Assembly (NCBI GenBank): GCA_001898415.1
Contig: MKTU01000027.1
Span: 1-56,863 of the forward strand
Direction: 5' to 3'
From: Rhodanobacter sp. 67-28
Lineage (GTDB): Bacteria; Pseudomonadota; Gammaproteobacteria; Xanthomonadales; Rhodanobacteraceae
Length of the DNA stretch: 56,863 nt
Position 1 is the stretch's first letter, and each line of letters begins with the position of its first letter. The position numbers were made by a program, and so were the translations under genes. Positions 22,057-30,373 of this stretch are shown here, one piece after another. Under the pieces are notes generated by a model. The model worked only from the letters and a program-made list of their open reading frames with translations. It did not search any database and had not been told where the DNA came from.

Positions 22057-22707
22057 CTACTTGCCGGCCAGTTCGCGCTTGGCCAGCCACAGCGCCACCG
22101 CCAGCATGTGCTCGTGCGAGCGCACCGTGGCAACGACGTACTTGCCGTCGACCACCAGGGTCGGCGTGCCGTCGACTTGCCAGGTGCGCAGCAGGTCGAG
22201 GTCGCGCTTCATCTTCTCGGTGGTTTCCGGCGCCATCGCGATGCGCATGAACTCGTCGCGGTTGACCCCTTCGCGGGCGTAGAAATCGGCCAGCTCGTCC
22301 ATCGAGTTGATCGGGTAATGCTCGCCGAACTTGGCCACGAACAGCTGCAGGTGGGTGCGCTCGACCACGCCCAGCTGCCTGGCCGCGTAATAGGCCCGCG
22401 CGAACGGCACCCATTGCTGGTTGAACGGCGCCGGCAGCAGCTTGAACTCGACCCCGGCCGGCAGCTCCTTGCGCAGCTTCTCGGCATCCGGCGCGAACTC
22501 CGCGCAGTGGATGCAGCCGTAGGAGAACACCTCGACCAGCTCGACCTTGCCCTCGCTGCTGTAGCGCTGGTGCGGGGCGGGCAGGGTGACGTAGTCGGTG
22601 CCCTCCGCGTACGGCGCCGGGTCGCTGGGCTGCGCGGTGCAGGCGCTGGCCAGCAGCAGGCTGGCGAGCAAGGCCAGGACGGGCAGGCGGGCGTATCGCT
22701 TGAACAT
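22057..22707 (-). CDS. DsbA-like thiol:disulfide interchange protein
   Basis: A 216-residue periplasmic thioredoxin-fold protein. Signal sequence LPVALALLASLLLASAC (a Cys at 23 could be acylated but the lipobox is imperfect). Active-site pair C65-I-H-C68 in FSYGCIHCAEF, with the helical insertion and cis-Pro in VDGTPTLVVDGKY. Known DsbA role: oxidising folding secreted proteins; the CIHC dipeptide differs from the classical CPHC, which alters redox potential. Start at MFKRYARL is the likely one; an in-frame ATG 15 bases upstream also exists. Third gene of a cytochrome c4-DsbA-DsbA run. Confidence 0.85.
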   Translation of the reverse strand: MFKRYARLPVLALLASLLLASACTAQPSDPAPYAEGTDYVTLPAPHQRYSSEGKVELVEVFSYGCIHCAEFAPDAEKLRKELPAGVEFKLLPAPFNQQWVPFARAYYAARQLGVVERTHLQLFVAKFGEHYPINSMDELADFYAREGVNRDEFMRIAMAPETTEKMKRDLDLLRTWQVDGTPTLVVDGKYVVATVRSHEHMLAVALWLAKRELAGK

Positions 22708-22740
22708 CGGGTCGTTCTCCACGCGGATGGCGCCGGCGGC

Positions 22741-23625
22741 CTACTTGCCGGCCTGTTCCTTGGCGACCAGCCACTGGGTCAGCTCGATCGTCTGCGCATA
22801 GCCGCCGGCCGTGCTCGGCCCGTAGCGGTACTTGCCGTTGACGACCATCGAGGGCGTGCCGTCGATGCCGTACGCCTTGATCAGGTCGTCGGCGCGCTTC
22901 ATCTTGGTGTTGACCGAGAACGAGTTGGCGACGGCGACGAATTCCTTCGGGTCCGCACCGAATTTCTGCGCGTAGAACTGCGCGATGTCCTCGATCGTGG
23001 GCCAGGCCTCCTTCGGCTTCAGCCCGCTGCCCTTGAGGTCGTAGGTGGAAATTTCGCCGGTCTTGAACGTGCCGTCGAACATCGCGTCGTAGCTCTTCTC
23101 GGCCAGGCCCAGCGCCTGCGCGGCGTAGTACGCGCGCTGGTAGACCACCCAGTTCTCGTCCGGGCGGAACGCCGCGGGCAGGTAATTCATCACCGCGCCG
23201 GCGGGCAGGCTCTTGTGGATCTGGTCGGCGGTGGTGTGGAACGCGTTGCAGGCCGGACAGCCGAAGGAGAACACCTCGGTCACCTCGACCTTGCCGGGGT
23301 GGCTGGTCGGCTGCGGCGGGTCGATCAGGAAGTAGTTCTTGCCCTCGACCCACTTGCCGTTGTCGACGAAGGGCACGGCCGGGGCGGCGGCGGTCGCGGC
23401 GCTTTCGGCGGGCGCGGGCGCGCTGTTGTCGTCGCCGGCGGGCGTGGCCGTGGCGGCGGCTGCCGTGCTGGCGGGCGCCGGCGTGCTGGCCGGGGCGGCC
23501 GGCGTCACCGAGGTCGCGGCTGCCGTGCTGGCGGGGGCCGGCGTGGCGGCCGGTTCGCCCTTGTCATGGCTGCAGGCGGCAAGCGCGAGCAGGGCGGCGC
23601 ACAGGATCGGAAGACGCTTGAACAT
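22741..23625 (-). CDS. DsbA-like lipoprotein with a long Ala/Pro/Ser/Thr linker
   Basis: A 294-residue protein. A clean lipobox LAAC places the acylated Cys at residue 18. Residues about 20-85 are an Ala-Pro-Ser-Thr linker containing an in-frame 20-residue duplication. The thioredoxin-like domain follows, with active site C123-P-A-C126 in FSFGCPACNAF and cis-Pro in IDGTPSMVVNGKYRYG. Paralogue of the gene just downstream (33 bases away), sharing the MFKR start and overall layout. Inferred: a membrane-tethered periplasmic oxidant with a flexible stalk; CPAC is a plausible but atypical DsbA dipeptide. Confidence 0.87.
   Translation of the reverse strand: MFKRLPILCAALLALAACSHDKGEPAATPAPASTAAATSVTPAAPASTPAPASTAAAATATPAGDDNSAPAPAESAATAAAPAVPFVDNGKWVEGKNYFLIDPPQPTSHPGKVEVTEVFSFGCPACNAFHTTADQIHKSLPAGAVMNYLPAAFRPDENWVVYQRAYYAAQALGLAEKSYDAMFDGTFKTGEISTYDLKGSGLKPKEAWPTIEDIAQFYAQKFGADPKEFVAVANSFSVNTKMKRADDLIKAYGIDGTPSMVVNGKYRYGPSTAGGYAQTIELTQWLVAKEQAGK
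23461..23550. repeat. 60-base in-frame tandem duplication in the DsbA linker
   Basis: The text at 23461-23490 recurs at 23521-23550 with few changes, an exact 60-base offset. It encodes the two ASTAAA...TPAxPAST blocks of the linker. Period divisible by three, so copy-number change would keep the frame. Confidence 0.75.
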
Positions 23626-23669
23626 GACCACCTCGAATCGGTGAAACGGGAGACGCGCCGCGCGGGCGG

Positions 23670-24428
23670 TCAGGGCGTGGCGGCCGCCGCAGGCTTGCTC
23701 TCGGCGGGGTGCAGGCCTTCGATGTAGCTGGCCAGCGCGGCGATGTCCCTGGCGTCCAGCTTGGCGGCGATCGCGGGCATGATCTGCGAGCGGGTATCGG
23801 TGCCCCAGCTGGCGCCGTCGTGCCATGCCTTCAGCGTGGCCTCCACGTACTGCGCATGCTGGCCGGCCAGCTGCGGATACATCGCGCCGGGGTTGCCGCG
23901 GCCGTCGATGCTGTGGCAGGCCATGCAGGCCGGGATGCCGCGCGTGCTGTCACCCTGGCGGAACAACGTTTCACCCTGCTCGACCAGCGCCTGGTCGGCC
24001 ACGCCGGGGCGCGAGCTCTGGCTGGCGAAATAGGCGCCGAGGTCGTGCATGTCCTGCACCGACAGCGGCGTGGCCATGCCCAGCATGATCGGGTTCTGGC
24101 GCTGGCCGGATTTGAAATCGGTCAGCTGGCGCACGATGTACTGCTCGCTCTGCCCGGCCAGTTTGGGGTACTGCGCATCGGCGGAGTTGCCGTCCATGCC
24201 GTGGCAGGCGCCGCAGACCGCGGCCTTGGCCTGGCCGGCGGCGGCGTCGCCCGGCTTGACCGCCGCTTCGGCCACGCTGGCCGGCGCTGCTGCCGGCGCC
24301 GCGGCGCTCGCGGCGGCGACGGGAGCCGGCGCCTCCTGGGCCATCACGGCCGTAGTGGAGAGCGCCAGCGCGAGAGCCAGGGCGGACCCGAACGCGGCGG
24401 GCCGAAAACCAGCGGAGCGAAAACTCAT
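23670..24428 (-). CDS. Diheme cytochrome c4
   Basis: A 252-residue periplasmic protein with signal peptide ending VMAQEA (about residue 30), an Ala/Pro-rich linker and two cytochrome c domains: C72-G-A-C75-H76 and C168-M-A-C171-H172. The repeated YPKLAGQ...QY and YPQLAGQHAQY segments and MLGMA / IMPAIA Met-containing loops (axial Met) mark cytochrome c4. Known role: electron donor to terminal oxidases (cbb3 or aa3) at the membrane. The start MSFRSAG at 24428 is preferred over ATG at 24458 for the signal peptide. Located upstream of two DsbA-like genes, divergent from engB. Confidence 0.9.
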   Translation of the reverse strand: MSFRSAGFRPAAFGSALALALALSTTAVMAQEAPAPVAAASAAAPAAAPASVAEAAVKPGDAAAGQAKAAVCGACHGMDGNSADAQYPKLAGQSEQYIVRQLTDFKSGQRQNPIMLGMATPLSVQDMHDLGAYFASQSSRPGVADQALVEQGETLFRQGDSTRGIPACMACHSIDGRGNPGAMYPQLAGQHAQYVEATLKAWHDGASWGTDTRSQIMPAIAAKLDARDIAALASYIEGLHPAESKPAAAATP

Positions 24429-24540
24429 ACACTTGACTCCCGAGAGACTTGCGAACACTGCCGACGGCGCACCGGAACGAAGCGGTGGGCAGAAACCGCA
24501 GAATTATCCCGTGCCATCCTACCTTGGTCAAACCGCTCCC

Positions 24541-25191
24541 ATGCCGAATCCCCTCCAGGGCGCGCAGTTCATGCTCGCCGCGCACCGCCTCAGCCAGTTG
24601 CCCGCCGACGAGGGCGCCGAGGTGGCGTTCGCCGGCCGCTCCAACGCCGGCAAGTCCAGCGCGCTCAATGCGCTGACCAATCACAAGGGTCTGGCGCGCA
24701 CGTCCAAGACGCCCGGGCGCACCCAGCAGATGGTCGCCTTCAGCCTGCCGTCGCCGCGCGAGGCCGCCGCGGCGCCGGTGGAAGCCGGCGCCGACCGGCG
24801 CCTGGTCGACCTGCCCGGCTACGGCTACGCCAAGGTGCCGCTGGACATGCGCGAACACTGGAAGCAGGAGATCGACGCCTACCTGCACCGTCGCCGCAGC
24901 CTGCGCGGCCTGGTGCTGATCGTCGACATCCGCCATCCGCTGAAGGAGTTCGACCGCCTGATGCTGCAGTTCTGCGCCGACACCGGCCTGCCCTGCCACG
25001 TGCTGCTGACCAAGGCCGACAAGCTCTCGCGGGGTGCCGGCACGCAGGCGCTGGCCGCCCTGCGCAAGCAATTTGCCGCCGAGGGGCTGCACGCCAGCGC
25101 GCAGGTGTTTTCCTCCTCCGCCGGCACCGGCGTGGACGAAGCGCGCGAGGCGGTGGCGAACCTGCTGCGACAGCCGCGCGCGGCGACCTGA
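24541..25191 (+). CDS. engB: Ribosome biogenesis GTPase EngB/YihA (YsxC)
   Basis: A 216-residue GTPase. G1 AGRSNAGKSS, G2 TSKTPGRTQQ, G3 DLPGYGYAKVP, G4 TKADKL and G5 SSSAGTGVDEA are all present, with the family's characteristic GYGYA. It aids assembly of the 50S subunit. Between G2 and G3 there is an extra Ala/Pro/Glu-rich stretch (SLPSPREAAAAPVEAGADRR) longer than the short loop of E. coli YihA; I take it as lineage-specific. ATG at 24541; the open frame upstream to 24049 is the shadow of the cytochrome gene. Confidence 0.94.
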   Translation: MPNPLQGAQFMLAAHRLSQLPADEGAEVAFAGRSNAGKSSALNALTNHKGLARTSKTPGRTQQMVAFSLPSPREAAAAPVEAGADRRLVDLPGYGYAKVPLDMREHWKQEIDAYLHRRRSLRGLVLIVDIRHPLKEFDRLMLQFCADTGLPCHVLLTKADKLSRGAGTQALAALRKQFAAEGLHASAQVFSSSAGTGVDEAREAVANLLRQPRAAT

Positions 25192-25226
25192 CCTGCGGCG
25201 CGCCGGCGCTCCCGCAGGGGCCGCCG

Positions 25227-27932
25227 TCAGCGCAGCCAGCGCTCGGCGAATTCGTCCGGTGGCAGCGGGCGACCGATCAGGTAGCCCTGGATGTAGTCGC
25301 AGCCCATGGCGACGAGCAGCGCGAGCTGAGTTTCTTCCTCGACGCCTTCCGCCACCACGCTGTAAGCCAGCGTCTTGGCCAGCGCGATGATGTGCCTGAC
25401 GATTTCCTGCTGGCGCGGATCGCCGGAAAGCCCGCGGATGAAGGCCTGGTCGAGTTTGAGCACGTTGGCCGGGATGCGGGTCAGGTAGACCAGCGAGGAG
25501 TAACCGGTGCCGAAATCGTCGAGCGCGACGCCGATGCCCGCGGCGCGCAACGCCACGAGGGATTCCCGCACCTTGTGCGAGTCGTTGACGGCGGTCGCCT
25601 CCAGTATCTCGATCTCCAGCCGGTCGACGTCGAGCCGGTAGCGCCCCAGGGCGGCCTGCACCCGCTCCACGACGGACGTCCGTTCGAATTGCACCGGCGA
25701 CATGTTGATCGAGACCGGGATCGCCGCCAGGTTGTCGTCCTGCCATTGCCGCATCTGCGCGCAGGCCCGATCGAGCACCCACTCGCCCAGCCATGCGCCC
25801 AGGCCCATTTCATCGAGCAGGTGCACGAAGGTGGCCGGCAGGACCAGGCCGCGCGTGGGCGACAGCCAGCGGACCAGCGCTTCGGCGCCGACGATCCGTC
25901 GCGTGCGGGCGTCGATCTTCGGTTGGTAGTGCAGCACCAGTTCGCTTCTCTCGACCGCCTTGCGCAGTTCCTGGGTCAGGTCGAAATGGATTTTCGAGGT
26001 GCGGGTGAACTCGCTCGAGTAAAACTGGAAGCCGCCCGGCTGTCCGCGCTTGGACTTGTACATGGCGGCGTCCGCCATCTGCAGCAGTTCATCGAACTGG
26101 CTGGCATTCGCCGGGTACAACGCGATCCCCATGCTGGCGGGCGTGTTGATCTGGTGTTCGCTCACGGTGATCGGTTCGGCCAGGGCGGCGCGCAAGTCAC
26201 GCAGCCGGCGGTCGAGCGTCGCGTGTTCCTCGCCGCGCACCAGATCCTGCACCAGCACGACGAACTCGTCGCCGCCCAGGCGGGCCAGCACGTCGTCCGG
26301 ATGCAACTGCTGCTGGAGGCTCGTCGCACACTGGAGCAGGAGCTGGTCACCACTGGCGTGGCCGAGCGTGTCGTTGACCTGCTTGAAGTTGTCCAGGTCG
26401 ATCAGGATCAGCGCGGCGGCGGTCTGCTCGCGTTGCGCCCGCTCGATGGCCTGTTCGCAGCGCTCGCGCAGCAGCACCCGGTTCGGCAGGTCGGTCAGTG
26501 CATCGTAATGGGCCTGGTGATGGAGTCTTTCCTCCTGCGCCAGGCTGGACAGCGCGATGCCGATGCGGTCGGCAAGTGCCCGGCCACCCCGGACGGCGGT
26601 GTCGATCGGCTCGGGCAAGTCCAGGTATGCCAGCAGCAGCACCTGATGCAGGCAGTCGTCATGGCGGATCGGGAACGCAAGCAGGTGCGCGGGCAGCGCA
26701 GAGCCGAGCCGTCGCAGGAACTCCTCCGGCAGATGCGCTGGTGACAGGATGCATGCCGGTTGCGCGTGGCTCAGCGCGTCGAGCCCGAACCTGACGGTTG
26801 CCGTGCGCAGGCAAACGCCCGCGTGCGCGGGGTCATGCGTCAGCAGGTAGTAACCCGCCTCGCCGTCGCGCACCAGCAGGCCGGCGCCGTCGCTGGGGAT
26901 GGCCTTGCGGATGTGGCCGAGCACCTCGCTGGCGACATGCTCCATGCGCGAGGCGCTGATGATGGCGCGGTCGAGGTCGCTCAGCAGGGCGAGCATGTGG
27001 AACCGGGATTCCAGGTTCATCGCCATGTCGTTGAACGTGCGCCCCAGTTCGGCGAACTCGTCGTTGCCGGCCAGTCGCAGGCGCGCCGTCAGGTCGCCGG
27101 CTGCGAGGCGGCGGGTGAGTCCGGTCAGCTGGTCGAGCGGCTTCATCTGGTGGCGGATCTGGCGCATGGCGAGCGCCGCGGCGACGGCCAGCGCCAGCAG
27201 CACGATGATCGGAAACAGATGGCGGAAATCCTCCAGCCGGCGCAGCGCGTCGGCTCGCGAGGTGACCTGCATGACGACGAAGCCCGGGCTGTCGAACGCG
27301 GGCAGAAACTTGAGCCGCCACAGCCCCACCAGCAGGTCCTCGCCCGAGGCATGCCATGGCACGGTGCCGCCGGTGCCGTTGCCGAGCGCCGACTCCAGCA
27401 TGTGCCGGTCCAGCGGGGCGAGGCCGGGCGTGCAGAACATGGCGACGTAGTCGGCATCGAGGATGCAGTAGCGCTCGGGTGCGGAGTCGTTGCCCCACAG
27501 CGGAGCGGTCGCGATCTCGCCCATCAAGGCCTGACCGCGGGACGCGGACGGAACCAGCAACTGCACCGGACGTCCGGCGGCCAGTCGCAGGATGCTCTTG
27601 CCGCGCGCCAGCCGGGCCTGCTGTGGCGCCGTCAAGTCGTGCGAAGACTGCAGCGAGGTTGTGCTGAAACCGAGTTTCGCCGCCGCCGAAGCCTCGCCGA
27701 TGTCCTTGGCGGGAAGCTGCCGCAGGTCGTTTGCGCGGGCGTTGAGCAGCTCGATCAGGCTCATGCCGAACGACTTGCTGTCGGCGCGAAGTTGCTGGTA
27801 CGCCGAGTCCAGCAGCAGCGTGCTGACCTCGTGGTAGACGTACCAGGCCATGCCGCTCATGGGGATCAGTGCGGCCAGGAGAAACTGCAGGGTGAGGCGT
27901 CGACTGACCTTGCCGGGCAGGTAAATGCGCAT
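25227..27932 (-). CDS. Membrane GGDEF-EAL c-di-GMP turnover protein
   Basis: A 901-residue signalling protein. TM1 about residues 14-34, a periplasmic sensor region about 35-235 (no recognised fold; possibly dCache-like), TM2 about 238-258, HAMP about 260-315, a GAF-like segment about 330-480, GGDEF about 500-660 with intact LGGDEF (about 550), and EAL about 670-900 with intact GAEALVRW, DDFGTGYSS and EGVEEETQ motifs. Both catalytic centres look active, so it could make or degrade c-di-GMP. The start MRIYLPGK at 27932 lies 8 bases after the pseudopilin stop, implying co-transcription; the frame extends upstream only through that gene. Confidence 0.9.
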   Translation of the reverse strand: MRIYLPGKVSRRLTLQFLLAALIPMSGMAWYVYHEVSTLLLDSAYQQLRADSKSFGMSLIELLNARANDLRQLPAKDIGEASAAAKLGFSTTSLQSSHDLTAPQQARLARGKSILRLAAGRPVQLLVPSASRGQALMGEIATAPLWGNDSAPERYCILDADYVAMFCTPGLAPLDRHMLESALGNGTGGTVPWHASGEDLLVGLWRLKFLPAFDSPGFVVMQVTSRADALRRLEDFRHLFPIIVLLALAVAAALAMRQIRHQMKPLDQLTGLTRRLAAGDLTARLRLAGNDEFAELGRTFNDMAMNLESRFHMLALLSDLDRAIISASRMEHVASEVLGHIRKAIPSDGAGLLVRDGEAGYYLLTHDPAHAGVCLRTATVRFGLDALSHAQPACILSPAHLPEEFLRRLGSALPAHLLAFPIRHDDCLHQVLLLAYLDLPEPIDTAVRGGRALADRIGIALSSLAQEERLHHQAHYDALTDLPNRVLLRERCEQAIERAQREQTAAALILIDLDNFKQVNDTLGHASGDQLLLQCATSLQQQLHPDDVLARLGGDEFVVLVQDLVRGEEHATLDRRLRDLRAALAEPITVSEHQINTPASMGIALYPANASQFDELLQMADAAMYKSKRGQPGGFQFYSSEFTRTSKIHFDLTQELRKAVERSELVLHYQPKIDARTRRIVGAEALVRWLSPTRGLVLPATFVHLLDEMGLGAWLGEWVLDRACAQMRQWQDDNLAAIPVSINMSPVQFERTSVVERVQAALGRYRLDVDRLEIEILEATAVNDSHKVRESLVALRAAGIGVALDDFGTGYSSLVYLTRIPANVLKLDQAFIRGLSGDPRQQEIVRHIIALAKTLAYSVVAEGVEEETQLALLVAMGCDYIQGYLIGRPLPPDEFAERWLR

Positions 27933-27940
27933 CGTCGCGC

Positions 27941-28414
27941 CTAGAAATCCTGCGCCGTGCCGATGTAACTGCCGTTGCCCGCGCGCACGATGTCGTCGCG
28001 CGCGAAGCGTCCGGTCAACTGGGTCTGCGTACGGCCATCCGGTCCGGTGCTGTACAGGTCGAAGTCGGTGTTGATCGGATTCATGTTCCGGTCGCGGCGG
28101 ACCTGGCCCGTTTTGGGCGGCGGATCGGTGTCGATCGGCAGATACCGGTACGGGTTGCCCCATGGATCGAGCGCCGGTTCGCTGATGCCGATCTCGGCCA
28201 GAGTGGCGGGATAGGTCCCCGACTGGGCGTGGTAGGTCTCCAGCGCCAGCGAGGTGGTGGTCATGAAGGCGGCGACTTCATTCGCCTTGACGCGGTTGCC
28301 GTACCGCGCATAGATCGGCATCGCCATGGCGACGAGCAGCCCCATGATGATGACTGCAATCATCATCTCGACCAGCGTGAACCCGGCGCTTGGCGTGGGC
28401 AGTCTCTTGTTCAT
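27941..28414 (-). CDS. GspG-like pseudopilin / type IV pilin-like protein
   Basis: A 157-residue protein with a class III signal: short basic leader, G/FTLVEMMIAVIIMGLLVAMAMP (cleavage after Gly, Phe +1, Glu +5). The C-terminal domain has ALDPWGNPYRY, the DPWGNPY motif of type II secretion major pseudopilin GspG. Known role: assembled by an inner-membrane platform into a pseudopilus; here no other gsp or pil gene is visible within the window, so it is an orphan. Followed after 8 bases by the GGDEF-EAL gene. Start MNKRLPTP (28414) gives a normal leader length; the ATG at 28444 would make it too long. Confidence 0.85.
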   Translation of the reverse strand: MNKRLPTPSAGFTLVEMMIAVIIMGLLVAMAMPIYARYGNRVKANEVAAFMTTTSLALETYHAQSGTYPATLAEIGISEPALDPWGNPYRYLPIDTDPPPKTGQVRRDRNMNPINTDFDLYSTGPDGRTQTQLTGRFARDDIVRAGNGSYIGTAQDF

Positions 28415-28595
28415 GGCTACGGGTGGAGTGTTCGCGAGGCGCACCGAGCGGCAACGCCGGGATTCGGCAAATCGCCGGGCCCCTCATCGTTAGCGGCACG
28501 GGAGGATTGCGCTTGAGCGCCATGACGACGGGCGGGCAAGCGGCGCGCGACCACGCCCGGCGGGCGGTCACGCGCGCCGGGTCATCGCGAACCGA

Positions 28596-29087
28596 TCAGG
28601 GCGTGACGACATCCATGAACACCGCGCACAGCGCTTCCATGCCGGCGCGGTCGTCCTCGTCGAAGCGATCGGTCACCGGGCTGTCGACGTCCCACACGCC
28701 GAGCAGCGAACCATCGCGGCGAACCAGCGGCACCACGATCTCCGATTGCGAGGCGGAGTCGCAGTAGATGTGGTTGGGGTGCGTGCTGACGTCGCGCACC
28801 AGCTGGGTCTGGCGCTCGCTCGCGGCGGTGCCGCAGACGCCACGGCCGAGCGCGATGCGGATGCATGCCGGCTTGCCCTGGAACGGGCCGACCACCAGCT
28901 CGGTGCCGTCGAACAGGTAGAACCCGGCCCAGTTCAATTGCGGCAGGCCGTGGTAGACCAGCGCGCTGAAATTGGCCGCGTTGGCGATCAGGTCCGGCTC
29001 GCCCTGCAGCAGGCCGCGCGCCTGCTGCACCAGGTGCTCATAGTGCTCCTGCTTGCTGGCGAAGGTGGGGGTCTCGAGCTCGAACAT
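28596..29087 (-). CDS. msrC: Free methionine-(R)-sulfoxide reductase (GAF domain)
   Basis: A 163-residue single GAF domain. Cysteines C75, C85 and C109 have the 10/24-residue spacing of the catalytic cysteines of E. coli fRMsr, within GKPACIRIALGRGVCG and HPNHIYCDSASQSEIVVP. The NWAGFYLFD and GVWDVDSP segments are also typical. It reduces free Met-R-sulfoxide using thioredoxin. Full length; divergent from bioD. Confidence 0.92.
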   Translation of the reverse strand: MFELETPTFASKQEHYEHLVQQARGLLQGEPDLIANAANFSALVYHGLPQLNWAGFYLFDGTELVVGPFQGKPACIRIALGRGVCGTAASERQTQLVRDVSTHPNHIYCDSASQSEIVVPLVRRDGSLLGVWDVDSPVTDRFDEDDRAGMEALCAVFMDVVTP

Positions 29088-29112
29088 GCGAAGTCATCCG
29101 GCGGCAAAGGCG

Positions 29113-29118
29113 TATTAT
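29113..29118 (+). promoter_or_regulatory. Candidate -10 element of bioD
   Basis: TATTAT, 25 bases before the chosen bioD ATG (29144). It overlaps the earlier ATG at 29117, which argues against that start. No clear -35. Confidence 0.45.
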
Positions 29119-29143
29119 GCGCGCCCTCGCCACGGACATCCCG

Positions 29144-29836
29144 ATGACAGACTCCCGCCACGCCGCGGTATTCATCGCCGGCACCGACACCGGCATCGGC
29201 AAGACCCATGCTTCCTGCACCTTGCTGCACGCCCTGCGCGATGCCGGTCACCGCAGTTGCGGCATGAAACCGGTGGCCAGCGGTTGCGCGGCGACGCCCG
29301 ATGGCCTGCGCAACGACGACGCGCTGGCCCTGCAGGCGGCAGGCAGCGATCCCGCGCTGGCCTACGAGCGGATCAACCCGGTGGCGTTGCGCGATCCGCT
29401 GTCGCCGCATCTGGCGGCCGCGCGCGAGCACCGGCAGGTCACGCTGGTGCCGATGCGCGCCGCCTTCGAACAACTGCGCAGCGAACACCAGCGCGTGGTG
29501 GTCGAAGGCGTCGGCGGCTGGCTGGTGCCGCTGGCGCCCAAGCTGTTCGCCTCGGACATCGCCAGGCAATGGCAGTTGCCGGTGATCCTGGTGGTCGGCC
29601 TGCGCCTGGGCTGCCTCAACCACGCCCAGCTCAGCGCGCGCGCGATCGTCGCCGACGGCTGCCGCCTGATCGGCTGGATCGGCAACCACATCGACCCGGC
29701 GATGGAAGCGCAAGCCGAGAACCTGGCCACGCTGGGCGAGCTGCTGCCGGCGCCGTGCCTGGGCGTGCTGCCGCACGGCATGCCGCCGGCGCAGGCGGCC
29801 GGACGCTTGCACGCCGCCGTGGCGGCGCTCGGCTGA
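29144..29836 (+). CDS. bioD: Dethiobiotin synthetase
   Basis: A 230-residue ATP-dependent carboxylase that closes the ureido ring in biotin synthesis. P-loop GTDTGIGKT, GMKPVASGC (substrate/metal loop) and VEGVGGWLVPL (acidic switch region) are diagnostic. Start MTDSRHAA is chosen as the TATTAT -10 overlaps the earlier ATG. No other biotin gene lies in the window. Confidence 0.93.
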   Translation: MTDSRHAAVFIAGTDTGIGKTHASCTLLHALRDAGHRSCGMKPVASGCAATPDGLRNDDALALQAAGSDPALAYERINPVALRDPLSPHLAAAREHRQVTLVPMRAAFEQLRSEHQRVVVEGVGGWLVPLAPKLFASDIARQWQLPVILVVGLRLGCLNHAQLSARAIVADGCRLIGWIGNHIDPAMEAQAENLATLGELLPAPCLGVLPHGMPPAQAAGRLHAAVAALG

Positions 29837-29893
29837 CCTTCACGTCCGGCGTACCGGCGTGCGTGCTTGAATGGCTGCAGACCCGTTTCGGGA

Positions 29894-30247
29894 ATGGCCA
29901 TGCCCCGCAACCGCTACTACCTCTCGATCGCCGACCTCGGCCACGCCCGCGGCGAGGACCCGCGTTTCAGCTACGCCGGTGCCGGCCCGAATGATTTCGC
30001 CGGCGCGCTGCAGCACGCCTTGCGCAGCGATGAGCTGTTCCAGCGCTGGCGCGCGGCGCAGCCCGACCCGGATGCGGTGGACGCCAGCCTCGGCAACACC
30101 GATCCGGCCGCCGAGGTGACGGCGAAAGTCGCCGACCTGCGCACCGACGTGGAGCTGACCACCGACCTGCCGATGAGCGTGCTGCGCCATCGGCTGTTCC
30201 TGCTGATCGGCGGCGGCTGGCAGCTGCGCGACCTGCGCGTGGGGTGA
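29894..30247 (+). CDS. Conserved hypothetical protein
   Basis: A 117-residue cytosolic protein beginning MAMPRNRYYLSIADLGHARG (ATG at 29894 or 29900), with no signal or membrane segment. No motif I can name. Charged and Ala-rich with a DxxVDASLGNTDPAAEVTAKV stretch. Composition and codon use resemble housekeeping neighbours. Proteins of this look occur in Xanthomonadaceae as hypotheticals (recollection, unchecked). Function unknown. Confidence 0.6.
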   Translation: MAMPRNRYYLSIADLGHARGEDPRFSYAGAGPNDFAGALQHALRSDELFQRWRAAQPDPDAVDASLGNTDPAAEVTAKVADLRTDVELTTDLPMSVLRHRLFLLIGGGWQLRDLRVG

Positions 30248-30373
30248 TGGCGCTTCGCTGATCCGCGGTCCGCAGTTTCCTGCGAACGTTTGGAAAGCGG
30301 CGGCCGTATGGGTAAAGTCGGGGACTGCATTTCCATCCCGTCCCGCCGCGGACGCCCAACGTTGGGGAACCTG

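Noticed and set aside
29117..29143. Earlier ATG start for bioD
   Set aside because: It overlaps the likely TATTAT -10 element and adds residues not typical for BioD.
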